Below, piece after piece: positions 8,471 to 17,904 of a stretch of DNA of 64,000 bases. The stretch spans positions 248,001 through 312,000 of the forward strand of contig NZ_CP053291.1 in assembly GCF_014926385.1 (NCBI RefSeq). The letters run 5' to 3'. Source of the stretch: Trueperella pecoris (lineage in GTDB: Bacteria > Actinomycetota > Actinomycetes > Actinomycetales > Actinomycetaceae). Each line of letters starts with the position of its first letter. Position 1 is the first letter of the stretch. A program made the translations under genes and the position numbers. The notes beneath the pieces are model-generated. The model saw only the letters and a list, made by a program, of their open reading frames with translations, ran no database searches and was not told the origin of the DNA.

Positions 8471-8508
8471 AGGGCGGGGTAGTGAGAACACATTCGCTAC
8501 CCCGCCCT
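8471..8508. terminator. Hairpin between the GntR operon and putA
   Basis: A perfect 12-bp stem (8471-8482 with 8497-8508) lies between convergent genes. There is no long T tract, so it may work as a bidirectional weak terminator. Confidence 0.6.
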
Positions 8509-8536
8509 ATTGTCACTACGGCAAGTGACAGAGCCT

Positions 8537-11500
8537 TTAGATCACGCCGTCAAGGAGCTTGGTGTGATCGCCGAAGCGGTGGTTCGTCGCCGCCACAGCC
8601 TGCTCAAGGAAGAACGGGCGCAGATCGATCTGACCGTTGCCGGTGGCCGGATCAGAGTAGATGGCGACATCGACCGAGCCGCCCACGGCCTCAGCCACAG
8701 CCCGCGGATTGTTGCCAAAGTAGCGGATCTTGCGGCCTTCATCTGGCTGGCGGCTGACATTGGCCAGCCACTGCGCGTTGGTCTCCACGCGCACGGTGGC
8801 TCCCGCGGCGCGGAACGCCTGGGCGACCGTGTCGCGCAGGTCGTCGCCCACGCTGAGCTCAATGGTGGTCTTGCCTGCCAGCGCTGCGGCCACCATCGGA
8901 GCGACCTTCCACCAGTCCTGCGGTTCCTCGAGGCGGACCGTGACGGATGTTGGCATGTAGCGGAAAACATTTTTCTCCACGCCCAATCCAGACACGTCGC
9001 GCTGTGCAAGATACTGTTCCTCGAGGGCATTCTGGGCGCTACGCAGTGCAGTGCGGTAGGCGTCGGCGCTCTCGGCGGGTACCTTGTCGGCCAACTTGTC
9101 GAACTCGAGGAGCGTCGGGTAGGTCAAGGCTGCGAGCTGCCCAGTGTGCACGCCGTCGTTGGTCGGCTCCACGCGGGACAGGCCGATGAGGTGGTTGGGG
9201 CCGCCGGCCTTCGAACCGGTGCCGACCTGGGAACGCTTCCACCCGCCAAACGGCTGGCGGCGCACGATCGCGCCTGTGATGCCACGGTTGACGTAGACGT
9301 TGCCCGCCTCAACCTTGGCCAGCCACTGGGTGATCTCGTCTGGGTCGAGCGAATGCAGGCCCGCGGTGAGGCCGAACTCTACGGCGTTCTGGAACTCGAT
9401 GGCCTCCTTGAGAGTCTCGGCACGCATGATGCCAAGAACCGGGCCGAAGTATTCGGTGAGGTGGGCGTCCTGGCCGGGGCGGACGCCGTCGCGAATTCCC
9501 GGAGACCACAGGCGGCCCGAATCGTCGAGTTGACGCGGCTTGAGCAGCCACGATTGGCCGGGCTCAAGCTCGGTCAGTCCACGCTTGAGCTTGCCGGCGG
9601 CAGGCTCGATGATCGGCCCCATCTCACTAGAAGGATTGGTGGGCCAATCGACGACGAGCGACTCGGCGGCGTCGACCACCTGGTTGATGAAACGCTCCGA
9701 ATCGCCCATGGCACCCACGAGGATGCACAACGAAGCGGCGGAGCACTTCTGGCCGGCGTGGCCAAAGGCGGACTGGACGACGTCCTTCGCTGCGAGGTCG
9801 ATATCGGCCTGCGGGGTGACGATGATAGCGTTCTTGCCGGAGGTCTCAGCAAAGATCTTCAGGTCCGGTTCCCAGGAGCGGAACAGCTTCGCCGTCTCGA
9901 TCGAGCCGGTGAGGATCACCTGGTCCGAGCCCGTCACGAGGGCCTTGCCAACCTCGGCGATCTCGTCCGGGTGAACGTCGACGAGGCGAAGAACGTCCTT
10001 CGGCACCCCGGCCTCCCACAGGGCCTCGGCGATGACGGCGCCACAACGGCGAGCCTGCTCGGCCGGCTTGAACAACACAACAGAACCGGTGGCCAGCGGC
10101 GCAAGCGCGGACCCCGCCGGAATCGCCAGCGGGAAGTTCCACGGCGGAATGGCGGCCGTCAGCGGCTCAGGTGAGAGGCGAACGCCCTCGATCTGATCAA
10201 GCTCCTCGGCCAGGTCCGCGTAGTAGTTGGCGAAGTCGATCGCCTCGGAGACCTCGATGTCGGCCTCGCCGACCACCTTGCCACACTCAGATGCGGCAAC
10301 TTCAATCAGCTCGGCACGACGCTCGCCCAGCACCTGGGCGGCGCGGCGCAGGATGGCGGCGCGCTCCGCGCCCGTCGTCGCGGACCACGCGGGGGCGGCC
10401 TTGCGGGCGTCGGCGACGATGCTCTCCATCTCCTCGACCGTGCGCACGCGCGCCGCATCCGCGCTCGCCACACCTAGCTCGGAGTCAGCCATCTTGGCAA
10501 AAATCTGATTCGCCCACTCAACATTAGCCGGCAACGACGGATCCGAATCCGGGGTGTTGCGGAAGCTGGTGAGCAACTCGACCTCATCGGTCAGGCGGTT
10601 CTGCTTGCGGTTCGGGCCAAACGTCAGCTCCGGAACCTCATTGACCGGACCCATCGCGTCGGCCAAATCTGCCTCCGGGAACGCCGCAACCACCCCGGTA
10701 GCGAAGCGGGTGCGCTCGCGGGAGAAGACGGCGTCGTTCTCACCGATCTCAAAGACGCCGGACATGAAGTTCTCCTGCGCGGCGGACTCCTCGAGGCGAC
10801 GCACAAGGTAGGAGATGGCGACGTCGTAGTTCGCCGGGTCCACAACCGGCACGTAGTACAGGATCTGGCCAACGTCCTCACGGATGGCGCGCGCCTGGTT
10901 GGTGGCCATGCCCTTGAGCATCTCGACCTCGAAGCCCTCCGTGACGCCGCGCTCCTTGGCGAGGTTCAGGCCGAAGCCGAGGGTGAAGAGGTTCTGGCCG
11001 GCGATGCCAAGGTTGACGTTCTTGATGTGCTCCGGGCGCAGGGCAAATTCGAGGACGCGCATGTAATTGGCGTCCGTGGCGGCCTTGGAAGGCTGAACGG
11101 CCAGATTCCAGCCGTGCATGGCGGCGTCGACCTGCTCCATGGGAAGGTTTGCGCCCTTGACGAGGCGCACCTTGACGGGCGAACCGCCGTCGGCAACGCG
11201 CTTGGCCGCCCACTCCTGCAGGTGCTCCATCGCGCCGAGCGCGTCGGGCAGGTAGGCCTGAAGCACAATGCCAGCCTTGAGATTCTTGAACTCCTCGCGG
11301 TCAAGGATGCCCTTGAAGACATCGATGGTCAGGTGGAGGTCGTGATATTCCTCCATGTCCAGGTTGACGAACTTGTTGCCCTTCTTCGCCGTGCGGTAAA
11401 GCGGAAGGAGGGCCTTGATCGCCTGATCAACGGCCTGCTGGTAGCCCCACGGGTTGTGGACGCCGAGGACCGAGGAGACCTTGATCGACACGTAGTCGAC

Positions 11501-12022
11501 GAAGTCGTATTCGAGCAGCTCGGTCACGGACGCCAGGCGGTGCGCCGCCTCCTTCTTGCCGAGGACGGCCTCGCCCAGGAGGTTGAGGTTCAGGCGGGAG
11601 CCGTCTGCGCGTAGCTTCTTAACGGCCGGGCCGAACTTTTTCGGCGTCGTGTCGAGAACGAGATTGCCCACGAGCATGCGGAAGACGCGGAAGGCGGCTT
11701 CGGTGATAAACGTGGGCGACGCCGGAGCGAGCACGCCGCCAACCTTCGCCGGGAGGGAAAGGTAGGCGGGTAGGAAGCTCGCCGGCCGCGCCGAGAGCTT
11801 CTTGAGATTCTTTGCCCGGGTCTTGGGATCCTCGGGGCGGATGACGCCGTCCACAAACTGGACGGTGAAGTCGAGGCCGCCCTCGTCCTTCAGGACTTGG
11901 GAGAGTAGCTTTCCTGCGCGATCCTCGGGGAAGGTCGCGGAACGCTCTGCCCACGTCTTGGCCTGTGCGATGGCGTTCTTCGCCACCTTCGCAAAATCGA
12001 CATCATTCTTCAACGTTGCCAC
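8537..12022 (-). CDS. putA: Bifunctional proline dehydrogenase / glutamate-semialdehyde dehydrogenase PutA
   Basis: An 1161-residue enzyme from the GTG at 12022, preceded by GAGGGAG; an ATG 114 bases upstream has no Shine-Dalgarno and would add an unlikely leader. The N-terminal ~450 residues are the FAD-dependent proline dehydrogenase barrel (VRLVKGANLPMEQ, VAISYLVRRLEESAAQENFM). The middle is an aldehyde dehydrogenase with AETSGKNAIIV and the catalytic cysteine in GHAGQKCSAAS. A C-terminal ~200-residue extension follows. No N-terminal ribbon-helix-helix domain is present, so it is not an autoregulator like E. coli PutA. It oxidises proline to glutamate. It is divergent from putP. Confidence 0.93.
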   Translation of the reverse strand: MATLKNDVDFAKVAKNAIAQAKTWAERSATFPEDRAGKLLSQVLKDEGGLDFTVQFVDGVIRPEDPKTRAKNLKKLSARPASFLPAYLSLPAKVGGVLAPASPTFITEAAFRVFRMLVGNLVLDTTPKKFGPAVKKLRADGSRLNLNLLGEAVLGKKEAAHRLASVTELLEYDFVDYVSIKVSSVLGVHNPWGYQQAVDQAIKALLPLYRTAKKGNKFVNLDMEEYHDLHLTIDVFKGILDREEFKNLKAGIVLQAYLPDALGAMEHLQEWAAKRVADGGSPVKVRLVKGANLPMEQVDAAMHGWNLAVQPSKAATDANYMRVLEFALRPEHIKNVNLGIAGQNLFTLGFGLNLAKERGVTEGFEVEMLKGMATNQARAIREDVGQILYYVPVVDPANYDVAISYLVRRLEESAAQENFMSGVFEIGENDAVFSRERTRFATGVVAAFPEADLADAMGPVNEVPELTFGPNRKQNRLTDEVELLTSFRNTPDSDPSLPANVEWANQIFAKMADSELGVASADAARVRTVEEMESIVADARKAAPAWSATTGAERAAILRRAAQVLGERRAELIEVAASECGKVVGEADIEVSEAIDFANYYADLAEELDQIEGVRLSPEPLTAAIPPWNFPLAIPAGSALAPLATGSVVLFKPAEQARRCGAVIAEALWEAGVPKDVLRLVDVHPDEIAEVGKALVTGSDQVILTGSIETAKLFRSWEPDLKIFAETSGKNAIIVTPQADIDLAAKDVVQSAFGHAGQKCSAASLCILVGAMGDSERFINQVVDAAESLVVDWPTNPSSEMGPIIEPAAGKLKRGLTELEPGQSWLLKPRQLDDSGRLWSPGIRDGVRPGQDAHLTEYFGPVLGIMRAETLKEAIEFQNAVEFGLTAGLHSLDPDEITQWLAKVEAGNVYVNRGITGAIVRRQPFGGWKRSQVGTGSKAGGPNHLIGLSRVEPTNDGVHTGQLAALTYPTLLEFDKLADKVPAESADAYRTALRSAQNALEEQYLAQRDVSGLGVEKNVFRYMPTSVTVRLEEPQDWWKVAPMVAAALAGKTTIELSVGDDLRDTVAQAFRAAGATVRVETNAQWLANVSRQPDEGRKIRYFGNNPRAVAEAVGGSVDVAIYSDPATGNGQIDLRPFFLEQAVAATNHRFGDHTKLLDGVI

Positions 12023-12154
12023 TTTTTCTCCCTCAATTTTTGGGATTGTCTTTACATCGAAATAATTTCCGGTATTGTCACATTCAACCACCTTGTGTGC
12101 CACGCCGCAATCAATGTTCGGCAGGTGCACCTTCACACTTTAGGGAGACGACTG

Positions 12155-13753
12155 ATGAGCGATACCACGTGGCAGATCATCTCAATGATCATCTACTTCC
12201 TCGTCATGATCGGAATTGGATTATGGGCATACCGCCAAACCTCCGACGTTGACGACTACATGCTCGGCGGACGCCAGCTCAACCCGATGGTCGCCGCGCT
12301 TTCCGCCGGCGCCTCCGACATGTCCGGGTGGCTTCTCATGGGCCTGCCGGGCGCCCTCTACGCCTCCGGCCTGTTTGAGTTCTGGATCGCGGTTGGCTTG
12401 ACCGTTGGTGCCTGGCTGAACTGGAAGTTCATCGCGCCGCGCCTGCGCTCGTATACTGAAGTCTCGAATAATTCGATCACGGTCCCTTCGTTCCTCGACT
12501 CTCGCCTGCGCGATTCGACCCACGCCCTGCGCATCGTCGCCGGGCTCATCATCCTGTCTTACTTCACCTTCTACGTCTCCTCCGGCATGGTTGCCGGAGG
12601 CACGTTCTTCGAAGGCGCTTTCGGCGTCGACTACAAGCTCGGCATGCTGATCATCGCCGCAATTACTGTGTTCTACACCCTGGTTGGAGGTTTCTTGGCA
12701 GTGTCTTACACCGACGCCGTCCAAGGACTTCTCATGATGCTCGCGTTGGTGCTGGTGCCGGCGATTGGTATTTTCTACGTCGGTGGTTTCGACAGCATGG
12801 TCGAAAGCGTTCGCGCCGTCGATCCTGCCCTGCTTGATCCGCTCAAGGGCGCCACCGCAATTGGCCTCATCTCCACGGTTGCATGGGGCCTGGGATACTT
12901 CGGGCAGCCGCACATCATTGTCCGCTTCATGGCTCTGCGCAACCCGAAGGAAGCGAAGTCCGCGCGCCGCATCGGTATCGGCTGGATGCTGCTTGCTGTG
13001 GTCGGCGCGCTGCTGACCGCGCTGGTGGGCATCGCAGCCTACAAGCATGACGTCAATATGCTGGCCAACCCCGAGCAGGTCTTCATCGTTTTGGGCCAGA
13101 TGCTCTTCCACCCGCTGATCGCAGGCTTCATGCTCGCGGCGATCCTCGCCGCCATCATGTCCACCATCTCGTCGCAGCTGCTGGTGAGCTCCTCGGCGCT
13201 GATCGAGGACGTCTACATGACCTTTACCAATCGCAAGCTCTCCGCCAAGGCCGGCGTCATGCTCTCGCGCATATCCGTGGCGGGCATCGCGGTGCTTGCC
13301 GGTGGCCTCGCCCTCAACCCGAACGACACGATTCTGGGGTTGGTGGCCTTTGCCTGGGCCGGCTTCGGCGCCTCCTTCGGCCCGACCATCATCCTCGCCC
13401 TCTACTGGCGCAAGCTCACCGGCTTCGGCGCGCTCGCGGGCATGGTGATGGGAGCCATCACCGTTGCAGTGTGGGGCAATGTGGACGGAGGCATGTTTGA
13501 CCTGTACGAAATCGTTCCGGGCTTCGTCATCAACTTCATCGTCACGATCATCGTCTCGCTCCTCACATACGAGCCGAACCCGATCATCGAGAAGGAATTT
13601 GAGACGGCTGTGGAGCTGACCAAGGACTGGTCACGCCGCGACCAAGCCAAAGCCGAGGTCCGCGAAGTTACTCGCAGCAACCCGGATGGCTATGAGCCGC
13701 GCTCGGCCACACTCGTAGCCGAAGACGGTAGCGAGATAGAGCTCCCGAAGTAG
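12155..13753 (+). CDS. putP: Sodium/proline symporter PutP
   Basis: A 532-residue membrane protein from the ATG at 12155 after AGGGAG. It belongs to the solute:sodium symporter family. Motifs include the LGGRQLNPMVAALSAGASDMSGWLL start, where the SDMSGW run is diagnostic for PutP, the GALYASGL region, and GYFGQPHIIVRFMAL. It imports proline with Na+. It is divergent from putA across 132 bases, the usual arrangement of a proline-use pair. Confidence 0.93.
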   Translation: MSDTTWQIISMIIYFLVMIGIGLWAYRQTSDVDDYMLGGRQLNPMVAALSAGASDMSGWLLMGLPGALYASGLFEFWIAVGLTVGAWLNWKFIAPRLRSYTEVSNNSITVPSFLDSRLRDSTHALRIVAGLIILSYFTFYVSSGMVAGGTFFEGAFGVDYKLGMLIIAAITVFYTLVGGFLAVSYTDAVQGLLMMLALVLVPAIGIFYVGGFDSMVESVRAVDPALLDPLKGATAIGLISTVAWGLGYFGQPHIIVRFMALRNPKEAKSARRIGIGWMLLAVVGALLTALVGIAAYKHDVNMLANPEQVFIVLGQMLFHPLIAGFMLAAILAAIMSTISSQLLVSSSALIEDVYMTFTNRKLSAKAGVMLSRISVAGIAVLAGGLALNPNDTILGLVAFAWAGFGASFGPTIILALYWRKLTGFGALAGMVMGAITVAVWGNVDGGMFDLYEIVPGFVINFIVTIIVSLLTYEPNPIIEKEFETAVELTKDWSRRDQAKAEVREVTRSNPDGYEPRSATLVAEDGSEIELPK

Positions 13754-13770
13754 TACTCGGTGACTGGGGT

Positions 13771-13800
13771 GTGGGCCGCGGCGGGAACGCCGTGGCCCAC
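13771..13800 (+). terminator. Hairpin terminator after putP
   Basis: 13771-13783 pairs with 13788-13800 (13 bp, one mismatch) around the loop GGAA, 17 bases after the putP stop. No U tract. Confidence 0.6.
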
Positions 13801-14859
13801 ACTGCTTCTGGCGGTAGACAGTCGGTTGGTGCTGGCCGGGAGTGGTGCTGGCTCGGTGCTGGGTGGGGCGGTACTGCTTGGCGTGGCGCTGGGTGGGGCA
13901 GGGCTACTCGGCGCGGCGCTGGTTCGCGGTGGTGGCGGTACTGCTTGGCGCGGAGCTGGGTGGGGCAGGGCTGCTACTCGAGGGCACCGGGATCGCCCAC
14001 CCCCGACGCACCTCGCCACTCATGACGCACCTTAAGCAGGGGTTTTAAGTGCGTCGTTGATGGAGAGGTGCGTCGTTGGCAGTGGACTGGCGTTGCCGGA
14101 TTGGATTTCGAGCCGGTTATGGGTTCGGGAAGGCCATCGTTGCTTCACAACCGGCTCGGGCCAGTGCTTCGGTCGATCAGCGGAGCGATTGGGCTCCTTC
14201 CGGTCATTACTTGCGGGGCGAATCGCGGCTAACTATCGTCGCGGGAGCACCATTTTCTCCCGGAAGCTCGAAAGCGTTGCGGTAGCCCGTGCTTACGGCT
14301 TGTTTTCGTCAGGGCGCTGCAATTTGATGCTACGGCGGCGCTTTGATGCTACGGAGGGAGCGTTTAGATGCATGTTTCGCGCTACTGTGGCGTTTTCGAG
14401 CTACGGCGACGGCGTTGAGATTGGTACTTGACGCTGCGGTGGCGTTTTCGTGCTCCGGCGGCAATTTCGAGCTACGGCGGGAGGGGAATGAAGTTAAGCT
14501 CCGACTTATCACGTGCTTGACCTTCGCCCTCGCATATCCGCAAGCGACATTTTCCCGATCTTGCAGGCGGATGCCCAACGCATTCTTGGTGTCGCATGGC
14601 CCGGACAAACATGGGAGCAAATCCCGAAGTGGAATCTGCTCCCGTGTGAATATGACTCTGGCCCTGCGGATGAGAAGCGAACGTTTTGAGGAGCCGAGCT
14701 GCTGAATCCTCGTAGCCGAGCTGCTAACCCTGCCTAAAGCGGGGCCCACACGCCAAGGCCGGCTCAAAAAGCCCCGCCAAGGCCCGGCTCAAAAAGCCCC
14801 GCCAAGGCCCGGCCGAAAAAGCCACGCGAAGGCCAGCCCCACAAAGCGCCGCCCTAGCT
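13801..14859. other. Gene-free, repeat-rich region between putP and the FKBP gene
   Basis: About 1.05 kb has no convincing gene on either strand. 13800-13990 is strongly G-biased on the plus strand and holds two copies of a ~43-bp unit (GGTACTGCTTGGCG... at about 13869 and 13937). 14030-14090 has paired GTGCGTCGTTG motifs. 14300-14490 repeats short GCTACGGCGGCG-like words. Small open frames here cross the repeats and show no family features. Confidence 0.7.
14751..14849. repeat. 25-bp tandem repeat, four copies
   Basis: Four head-to-tail units of 24 or 25 bases beginning CGCCAAGGCC (14751, 14775, 14800, 14825), progressively diverged. Each unit holds a small GGCT-A5-AGCC hairpin on one strand. 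The array sits just downstream of the FKBP stop codon on the minus strand and may act in transcript ending. Confidence 0.8.
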
Positions 14860-15303
14860 TTACCGGCCGTGCAGGGTATTGAAGTTGAAGGCGGAATCCT
14901 GAATTCCCTTGATGTCCACGACGAAGACGAGCACGTCGTCGCCCTTGATACCTGCGCGGGGATTGCCCTGCGGCCCATATCCCTTGAACGGAGGGACGCA
15001 GATGAGGAGGCGGGAGCCGACCTGCTTGCCGACGATTGCTTCGTCCCAGCCCTCGATGACCATGCCGACGCCGATCGGGAATACCGACTTCCCATCGCGG
15101 AAGTAGGAGGAGTCAAAAATCGGGCCGTCCCAGACCTGGCCATGGTAATCGACCTCGATCTCGTCGCCTGCACGAACCACGCGGCCATCACCTTCTTCGA
15201 GGACCTTAATACGAAGTCCCTTTGGTGCTTCGGCGCCTTCCGGGAAAGTGAGTTCCGGAGTCTGCCCAAAGTGCCCGGAGACGGTGGGGAAAATGATGTC
15301 CAT
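14860..15303 (-). CDS. FKBP-type peptidyl-prolyl cis-trans isomerase
   Basis: A 147-residue protein from the ATG at 15303 (MDIIFPTVSG), with AAAGG upstream; the frame runs further upstream but only through repeat-like sequence. The C-terminal ~110 residues are a single FKBP domain (VEVDYHGQVWDG-like, FDSSYFRDGKSVFPIGVGMVIEGWDEAIVGKQVGSRLLICVPP). It speeds prolyl isomerisation during protein folding. There is no signal peptide, so it is probably cytosolic. Confidence 0.9.
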   Translation of the reverse strand: MDIIFPTVSGHFGQTPELTFPEGAEAPKGLRIKVLEEGDGRVVRAGDEIEVDYHGQVWDGPIFDSSYFRDGKSVFPIGVGMVIEGWDEAIVGKQVGSRLLICVPPFKGYGPQGNPRAGIKGDDVLVFVVDIKGIQDSAFNFNTLHGR

Positions 15304-15526
15304 GACGACCTTTCGATGAGGTATTCGTGATGACTTGGTGAGATATTCGGGATATCTCGATGAGATTTTGGGATGTCTCGGTGAGGTGTTCACGAGACAT
15401 CGGTGACGTGGATTCGCGATGAACGACTGCATGTCTGCCGATAGTCTACCGACTCCACGCAGGGCTCAAAGTGGTTGACCAGCAGAAGATCTGCCAGCAC
15501 CAGCCGCAACCCGCCGACCAGCCCAC

Positions 15527-16291
15527 TCACAACCCGACCAGCGGTCCGCTACCTGGTAGAGGGCACGCCATGCCGGTCGCCGCGTGGCAGCGGTAGCCGT
15601 TGGGCACCTTGATGAGGTACTGCTGGTGCGATTCTTCGGCGGGGAAGAAACCGGTGGTTTCGGCTGCGTCCACGATTTCGGTGACGATCGCCTCGCGGCC
15701 GTGCTCGGCAAGCACCGCGTTGTAAGCTACCTTCGACTCCTCCGCAAGGGCGCGCTGCTCCGGCGTCGTCGTAAAGATGGCCGAACGATACTGGGTGCCG
15801 ACGTCGTTGCCTTGGTAGTTGAGGGTCGTCGGGTCGTGGCATTCCCAGAACGTTTTGAGGATCAGCGCAAGTGGATTGTGCACGACGCCGTCGCCGCCAG
15901 TTGCATCCCCAGCGCCAGCCGCGTCCGCCGATCCTACGACGCCGTCGCCGCCAGTCGCGCTACCGGCAAGCCCGGCATTGTAGACCACGCGCACGGTCTC
16001 AGTGTGGCCGGTCATGCCGGTGCACGCTTCCTTGTATGTGGGGTTGGGGGTGAAGCCGCCCATGAAGCCGACCGAGGTGGTGACCACGCCAGGAAGATCC
16101 CACATGATTTCCTCGACGCCCCAGTAGCACCCCGCGGCCAAGAAAATCTCGGCCTGGTCCTCGGCCACGGGCGCGAGGATGTCGGTGCCGAGTACCAGAT
16201 GCGGGGCGGGGTCAACGAGCACGGGGCTCTCGCGCCCCGGCAGCGCCTGGTCGCGGGTGATCATGTCGGGGGTTGGGCGGCGAAGAAACAC
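15527..16291 (-). CDS. msrA: Peptide-methionine (S)-S-oxide reductase MsrA with an internal insertion
   Basis: Up to 254 residues from the GTG at 16291, which overlaps the greA stop (TAGTG); an ATG at 16264 is a possible shorter start. The catalytic cysteine lies in AAGCYWGVEE (Cys55; family consensus GCFWG). GGFTPNPTYKEACTGMTGHTE and NYQGNDVGTQYRSAIF follow the MsrA pattern. Between the second strand (RVVYNAG) and NPLALILKTFWECHDPT there is an extra ~28-residue Gly/Ala/Asp-rich stretch with the octet ATGGDGVV twice, absent from typical MsrA (about 170-220 residues). It reduces methionine sulfoxide in proteins. Confidence 0.9.
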   Translation of the reverse strand: MFLRRPTPDMITRDQALPGRESPVLVDPAPHLVLGTDILAPVAEDQAEIFLAAGCYWGVEEIMWDLPGVVTTSVGFMGGFTPNPTYKEACTGMTGHTETVRVVYNAGLAGSATGGDGVVGSADAAGAGDATGGDGVVHNPLALILKTFWECHDPTTLNYQGNDVGTQYRSAIFTTTPEQRALAEESKVAYNAVLAEHGREAIVTEIVDAAETTGFFPAEESHQQYLIKVPNGYRCHAATGMACPLPGSGPLVGL

Positions 16292-16767
16292 TAGTTGCTG
16301 GCCTCCACCGAGATGATTTCGACGTGGAACTCCTTGCCGTTGGGGGCGATGTAGGAGGTCTTGTCGCCGACCTTGAGGCCCATGATGGCCTGGCCGAGCG
16401 GCGCGGATTCGGGATAAACGTCAACGTCCACCCAGTCCTGTGCCTGGCGTGCTCCGAGCAGGAAGCGCTTTTCCTTGTCGTTGACGGTGGCGGTGATGAT
16501 CAGGCCCGGCGCGACGGTGCCGGTGGCCTTGGGGGCCTCGCCCACCTCGGCGTGCTCCAGGAGGTAGGTCAGCTCCTGGATGCGTCCCTCCATCTTCGAC
16601 TGTTCTTCGCGCGCGGCGTGGTAGCCGCCGTTCTCGCGAAGGTCACCCTCGGAGCGGGCGGCCTCGATGCGTTCGGCGATCTCGGCGCGGCCGGTCGTCT
16701 TCATTTCTTCGAGCTCTGCAGAGAGCCGGTCGAACGATTCCTGCGAAAGCCACGTGGTCTCAGCCAT
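16291..16767 (-). CDS. greA: Transcription elongation factor GreA
   Basis: 158 residues from the ATG at 16767, with AGGAGG upstream; this is the normal GreA length. The N-terminal coiled-coil (FDRLSAELEEMKTTGRAEIAERIEAARSEGDLRENGGYHAAREEQ, read in parts) carries the acidic tip residues D and E of the SEGDLRENGGYH motif. The C-terminal FKBP-like fold ends in GKEFHVEIISVE. It rescues backtracked RNA polymerase by stimulating transcript cleavage. The stop codon overlaps the start of msrA. Confidence 0.95.
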   Translation of the reverse strand: MAETTWLSQESFDRLSAELEEMKTTGRAEIAERIEAARSEGDLRENGGYHAAREEQSKMEGRIQELTYLLEHAEVGEAPKATGTVAPGLIITATVNDKEKRFLLGARQAQDWVDVDVYPESAPLGQAIMGLKVGDKTSYIAPNGKEFHVEIISVEASN

Positions 16768-17034
16768 GAGGTTCCTCCTTATTTGCGGGCCCGGCCTCTG
16801 CGCCTGACCGACGTCATCACAATAAAAAACATGCCCAAGACGTCGGGCATGTGTCTTGCCGAGAGAATAGCACCGAAATCGGCGCGCATTCAACAAATCT
16901 CACGGGTGTTTACTATCGGCGGAGAACGCCGAGGTCAGCGCCGCGCAATCGGGCTTCGGCTAGCGCCGAGCACCCGCACCTTTCCTGGTGAGTGACATAT
17001 GATTTGGAATGAGTGTGATTCCCAAGGAGAAGCA

Positions 17035-17904
17035 GTGGCAGAACGTAGGCTGATGGCAATCCACGCCCACCCGGATGACGAGTCTTCTAAGGGTGCCGGC
17101 ATGATGGCCAAGTACGCCCAAGCCGGGCGGGTCAGGGTTGTGACATGCACGGGCGGCGAACGCGGCGACATCCTCAACCCGCGCCTTGCTGGCGATCCCA
17201 GCATTTTGGCGAACATGGCCGCCGTACGCCGGGAGGAAATGGCTCGCGCCGCCGCGGCCCTGGGGATCGAGCACGTGTGGCTGGGTTTTGTGGATTCGGG
17301 CTTGCCTGAGGGTGATCCGTTGCCCGCCCTCGATCCGGACAGTTTCGCCATGGCCCCGATCAACGACGTCGTCGCCGCGCTTGTCCGCGAGATCCGCGAG
17401 TTTAAGCCGCAGGTCGTTACCACGTATAACGAGAATGGTGGATACCCGCACCCTGATCACATCCGTACCCACACGGCGTCGATGATGGCCGTCACCGCTG
17501 CCCGCGATCCGCACGCGTATCCCGACGCCGGAGAGCCGTGGCAGGTCTCGAAGGTGTATTACGACGCCGCCTTCAATCGTACGCGCATCGAGGCGTTCGA
17601 TGCGGCGTTGCGTGAGGCGGGGCTCGAGAGCCCGTACTCTGAATGGCTCGAACGCGACACGCAGGCGACCCAGGCCACGGCGCGAATCGAGGTGTCGGAG
17701 TTTTTCCCGGCGCGCGACGCCGCCCTGCTCGCCCACGCCACACAAATCGATCCTGATGGCTTCTTTTTCGCGATGCCGCGCGATCTGGAGGCGAAGGTGT
17801 GGCCGTGGGAGGAGTTTATGCTCGCCCTGACCACCGTTGGGCGCAGTAACTCCCAGGAGCGCGACCTGTTTGAGCGCGTCTTGGGGGTTGAGCCGCTTTA
17901 CTAA
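17035..17904 (+). CDS. mca: Mycothiol S-conjugate amidase Mca
   Basis: 289 residues from the GTG at 17035, six bases after AAGGAGA. It is a LmbE-family zinc hydrolase: the metal motif AIHAHPDDESSKG at the N-terminus, GGERGDILNP, and the second histidine in NGGYPHPDHIRTH. Length and the C-terminal PWEEFMLA pattern fit Mca rather than MshB. It cleaves mycothiol-toxin conjugates so the mercapturate can be exported. Its presence indicates a mycothiol-using actinobacterium. The stop overlaps the end of a small minus-strand gene. Confidence 0.9.
   Translation: MAERRLMAIHAHPDDESSKGAGMMAKYAQAGRVRVVTCTGGERGDILNPRLAGDPSILANMAAVRREEMARAAAALGIEHVWLGFVDSGLPEGDPLPALDPDSFAMAPINDVVAALVREIREFKPQVVTTYNENGGYPHPDHIRTHTASMMAVTAARDPHAYPDAGEPWQVSKVYYDAAFNRTRIEAFDAALREAGLESPYSEWLERDTQATQATARIEVSEFFPARDAALLAHATQIDPDGFFFAMPRDLEAKVWPWEEFMLALTTVGRSNSQERDLFERVLGVEPLY

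Noticed and set aside
8510-10174. A 554-residue open frame antisense to putA
   Set aside because: It is the complementary reading of the conserved aldehyde dehydrogenase half of putA, with no family motifs or ribosome-binding site; GC-rich DNA often gives long antisense frames.
14057-14767. Overlapping open frames of 69-145 codons on both strands after putP
   Set aside because: They run through short repeats, share no recognisable motif and lack ribosome-binding sites.
15304-15410. Short GAGAT/GTCTC-like repeats upstream of the FKBP gene, possible regulator site
   Set aside because: They are irregular and of low complexity; no clear dyad at operator spacing could be drawn.
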